Assembly: GCA_964398945.1 (NCBI GenBank) | Contig: CAYNOT010000001.1 | Span: forward strand, 248,001 to 312,000 | DNA from: JBGTGG01 sp964398945 | GTDB lineage: Bacteria > Bacteroidota > Bacteroidia > Cytophagales > Cyclobacteriaceae | Reading direction: 5' to 3' | DNA length: 64,000 bases | Part shown: in pieces, positions 62,495 to 64,000 of the stretch | Layout: every line of letters begins with the position of its first letter | How positions within the stretch are numbered: the first letter of the stretch is position 1 | Program-made: the position numbers and the translations under genes | The notes under the pieces: generated by a model | What the model was told of the DNA's origin: nothing | The model's database searches: none | The model's input: only the letters and a program-made list of their open reading frames with translations

Positions 62495-63112
62495 GTGAAT
62501 TTAAATAAAATCATACTATCGATCGTCCTGGTAAGTATTGTCATACTCTTGATATACCAGAAAGTCATTTCATTCCAGTTCAATGATTTAGATAAAAATT
62601 TAGAGGACGTTAAGGAGATGAAAGCCCATTTGAGTGGTAAATGGATTGGTACCTATGAAGTATTCAATTACACTCCTGACACAACTGACAATTCTGAGAA
62701 CCTGGCCCAGCTCCTTAATGGAGAAACGGACTCAACTTCAAATTTTTCACGAAAACAAAAATGGAAACCAAACAATGTAATTGAAAAAATTGCTTTAGAT
62801 ATTACTATTGATTCAATAAACAACATAAACTCAATTTTTATAATTGCTGAGAACAAGACAAGAACTTATGAACTCGAGTTTCTTCACTTCCTTGTTGACC
62901 ATGATCCAAATGAATTCTACTTATTGATTGGAAAGAACGAGCTTACACGCATTTACACCTACCATTTAAATAAGCCAAAAGATGATTTTGAATTTCTTCT
63001 GGAAAAGGATTACTTAGAGTTGAAAGTGGTAGAGATTACAGAAAAGAAACTTGTCTTAGGCTCAATGATGGGTAGCAACAGTAAAATGGAGCTAACCAAA
63101 AGCAAATATTAA
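62495..63112 (+). CDS. Membrane-anchored protein of unknown function
   Basis: A 205-residue protein starting at a GTG; one membrane helix (residues 5-23) is followed by a soluble part with a lipocalin-like start HLSGKWIGTYEVFNY. No family recognised. The GTG is chosen because the helix would be lost from the next ATG. Its stop overlaps the convergent symporter gene by four bases. Confidence 0.6.
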   Translation: MNLNKIILSIVLVSIVILLIYQKVISFQFNDLDKNLEDVKEMKAHLSGKWIGTYEVFNYTPDTTDNSENLAQLLNGETDSTSNFSRKQKWKPNNVIEKIALDITIDSINNINSIFIIAENKTRTYELEFLHFLVDHDPNEFYLLIGKNELTRIYTYHLNKPKDDFEFLLEKDYLELKVVEITEKKLVLGSMMGSNSKMELTKSKY

Positions 63113-63999
63113 TTTGGTTTACTATCATCAATAAAATACTGAACCACCAAACCAACAATCACAACAATAAAACTCCCGATTATATTGAAAAGGAGATACG
63201 CAATGTCGGTGAACACATAGCAATACAATACAAAAACTTCCGCGAGGATGGCCGCCCAGAATACCGCTGTTCCTTTAACCCGTTTGATATAAAAGGCGGT
63301 CAAGAAAATCCCCAGGATCGTACCGTAAAAAAGTGATCCGATAATATTCACAAACTGGATCAAGTTCTCCGCAAAGCTGGCCAGTGAAGCAAAGGCCATG
63401 GCGAGCAGTGCCCAAAATATTGTAATCCACCGGGAGGCCTTTAAATAATGCAACGGATTTCCATCCGCTTTAATGTTCCTTTTATAAATATCAACGGTTG
63501 TGGTGGAGGCCAATGCATTTAATTCCCCAGCCATCGATCCCATCGCGGCCAAAAACATAACTGCCAATAATAACCCGATAACACCATGTGGCAGGTTGGA
63601 TAAAACAAAATTCAAAAAAACAAAATCAACATCTTGCGTTTTAGCTCCCGGTATTGCTGCTGCAATTGTGGTCCGAACAGAATCCCGTATTATCTTTTCC
63701 TCTGCTTGATATTTTAAAACATCATTCCTGGAAGTCTCAATCAATGCTTCATCTTTGGAATGGATACCCGATACCAATGCATCCACGGCTGTCCTTTTGT
63801 TTTCGTAAACTTTGTCAAATTCTTCATCGAGGGCTTGTAAATTATCCCTTTGCACGGTCTCCATTGCCCGGCCTTTCAAAACCTGATTATGGAAAACAGG
63901 AGGTTGTATAAATAAATAAAACACAAAAACCATTACACCAATAAAAAGTATAACGAACTGCATGGGCACTTTCAGCAAGCCATTGAACATCAACCCCAT
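63109..63999 (-). CDS. Sodium/solute symporter (SSS family), C-terminal part
   Basis: Partial gene; the N-terminal helices lie past the window edge. The visible 296 residues hold one helix near 15, a long soluble loop (35-125) unusual for the family, and five helices including GLLLAVMFLAAMGSMAGELNALAS, the conserved sodium-site region. Substrate (sugar, sialic acid or other) cannot be told. The protein ends VVQYFIDDSKPN. Convergent with the preceding gene. Confidence 0.85.
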   Translation of the reverse strand: MGLMFNGLLKVPMQFVILFIGVMVFVFYLFIQPPVFHNQVLKGRAMETVQRDNLQALDEEFDKVYENKRTAVDALVSGIHSKDEALIETSRNDVLKYQAEEKIIRDSVRTTIAAAIPGAKTQDVDFVFLNFVLSNLPHGVIGLLLAVMFLAAMGSMAGELNALASTTTVDIYKRNIKADGNPLHYLKASRWITIFWALLAMAFASLASFAENLIQFVNIIGSLFYGTILGIFLTAFYIKRVKGTAVFWAAILAEVFVLYCYVFTDIAYLLFNIIGSFIVVIVGLVVQYFIDDSKPN

Positions 64000-64000
64000 C

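Overview
The window looks like chromosome from a free-living member of the Bacteroidota, most likely Cytophagales-like. The evidence is a split transketolase, an Hc1-like 59-residue histone homologue, a type IX secretion sorting tail on a DUF1501 protein, PorT-like barrels, lipoproteins ending their signal in S-C, and several -7 boxes matching the Bacteroidota TAnnTTTG pattern. Most of it is housekeeping and cell-envelope genes in short operons. No rRNA, tRNA, CRISPR array, prophage or intact insertion sequence was seen. All assignments come from reading motifs by eye; no database search was possible.

Positions 1-4330 are the most accessory-like part. After the transketolase C-terminal subunit come a GAC-rich putative lipoprotein of foreign codon usage, an unexplained minus-strand open frame with a hairpin, a decayed toxin-antitoxin island (intact-looking small antitoxin, RelE start, second antitoxin tail), and an arsenic module of ArsR, ArsM and an ArsN2-like acetyltransferase with two near-identical operators and no efflux pump. 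Positions 4493-7826 carry serine biosynthesis: a phosphoserine phosphatase fused to 3-phosphoglycerate dehydrogenase, then SerC. Next are an M1 peptidase, ligA, a small conserved gene and dapA, followed by a broken HEPN/MNT pair, the Hc1-like gene, a serine-palmitoyltransferase-type enzyme, a barrel protein, and an accC-DUF1015-maf-CPBP operon.

Positions 21300-30800 hold a minus-strand operon for serine dehydratase beta, a TolC-like channel and an efflux adaptor, then a MerC-like protein, a methyltransferase with an AraC regulator, and a PadR regulator overlapping a FtsX-type permease. Positions 31000-37813 hold a secreted TPR-like protein, a MORN-like lipoprotein, thyA, a metallophosphatase overlapping a glycosyltransferase, a response regulator with an altered output loop, and DUF4159. 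At 37999-40880 is a BlaI regulator with three matching operators over a readable promoter, translationally coupled to an M56 membrane peptidase that carries two tandem TonB C-terminal domains.

Positions 40952-51069 carry a TlpA-like lipoprotein, gatB, alaS, two tandem M23 peptidases, a CapA-like phosphatase, a MerR regulator and dprA. A three-tier nested palindrome of 169 bp follows. Then come a TPR protein, an HMG-CoA lyase, a DUF1800-DUF1501-PorT-barrel-lipoprotein cluster, murB, a short transcript-like unit with a possible frameshifted 31-residue peptide, dCMP deaminase, a DUF2911/DUF1080 operon, and the end of a sodium/solute symporter that runs off the window.

No clearly new large system was found. 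The best candidates for something undescribed are the A8-tract small gene at 59881, the BlaI/M56/double-TonB unit at 37999-40350, and the nested palindrome at 51156.
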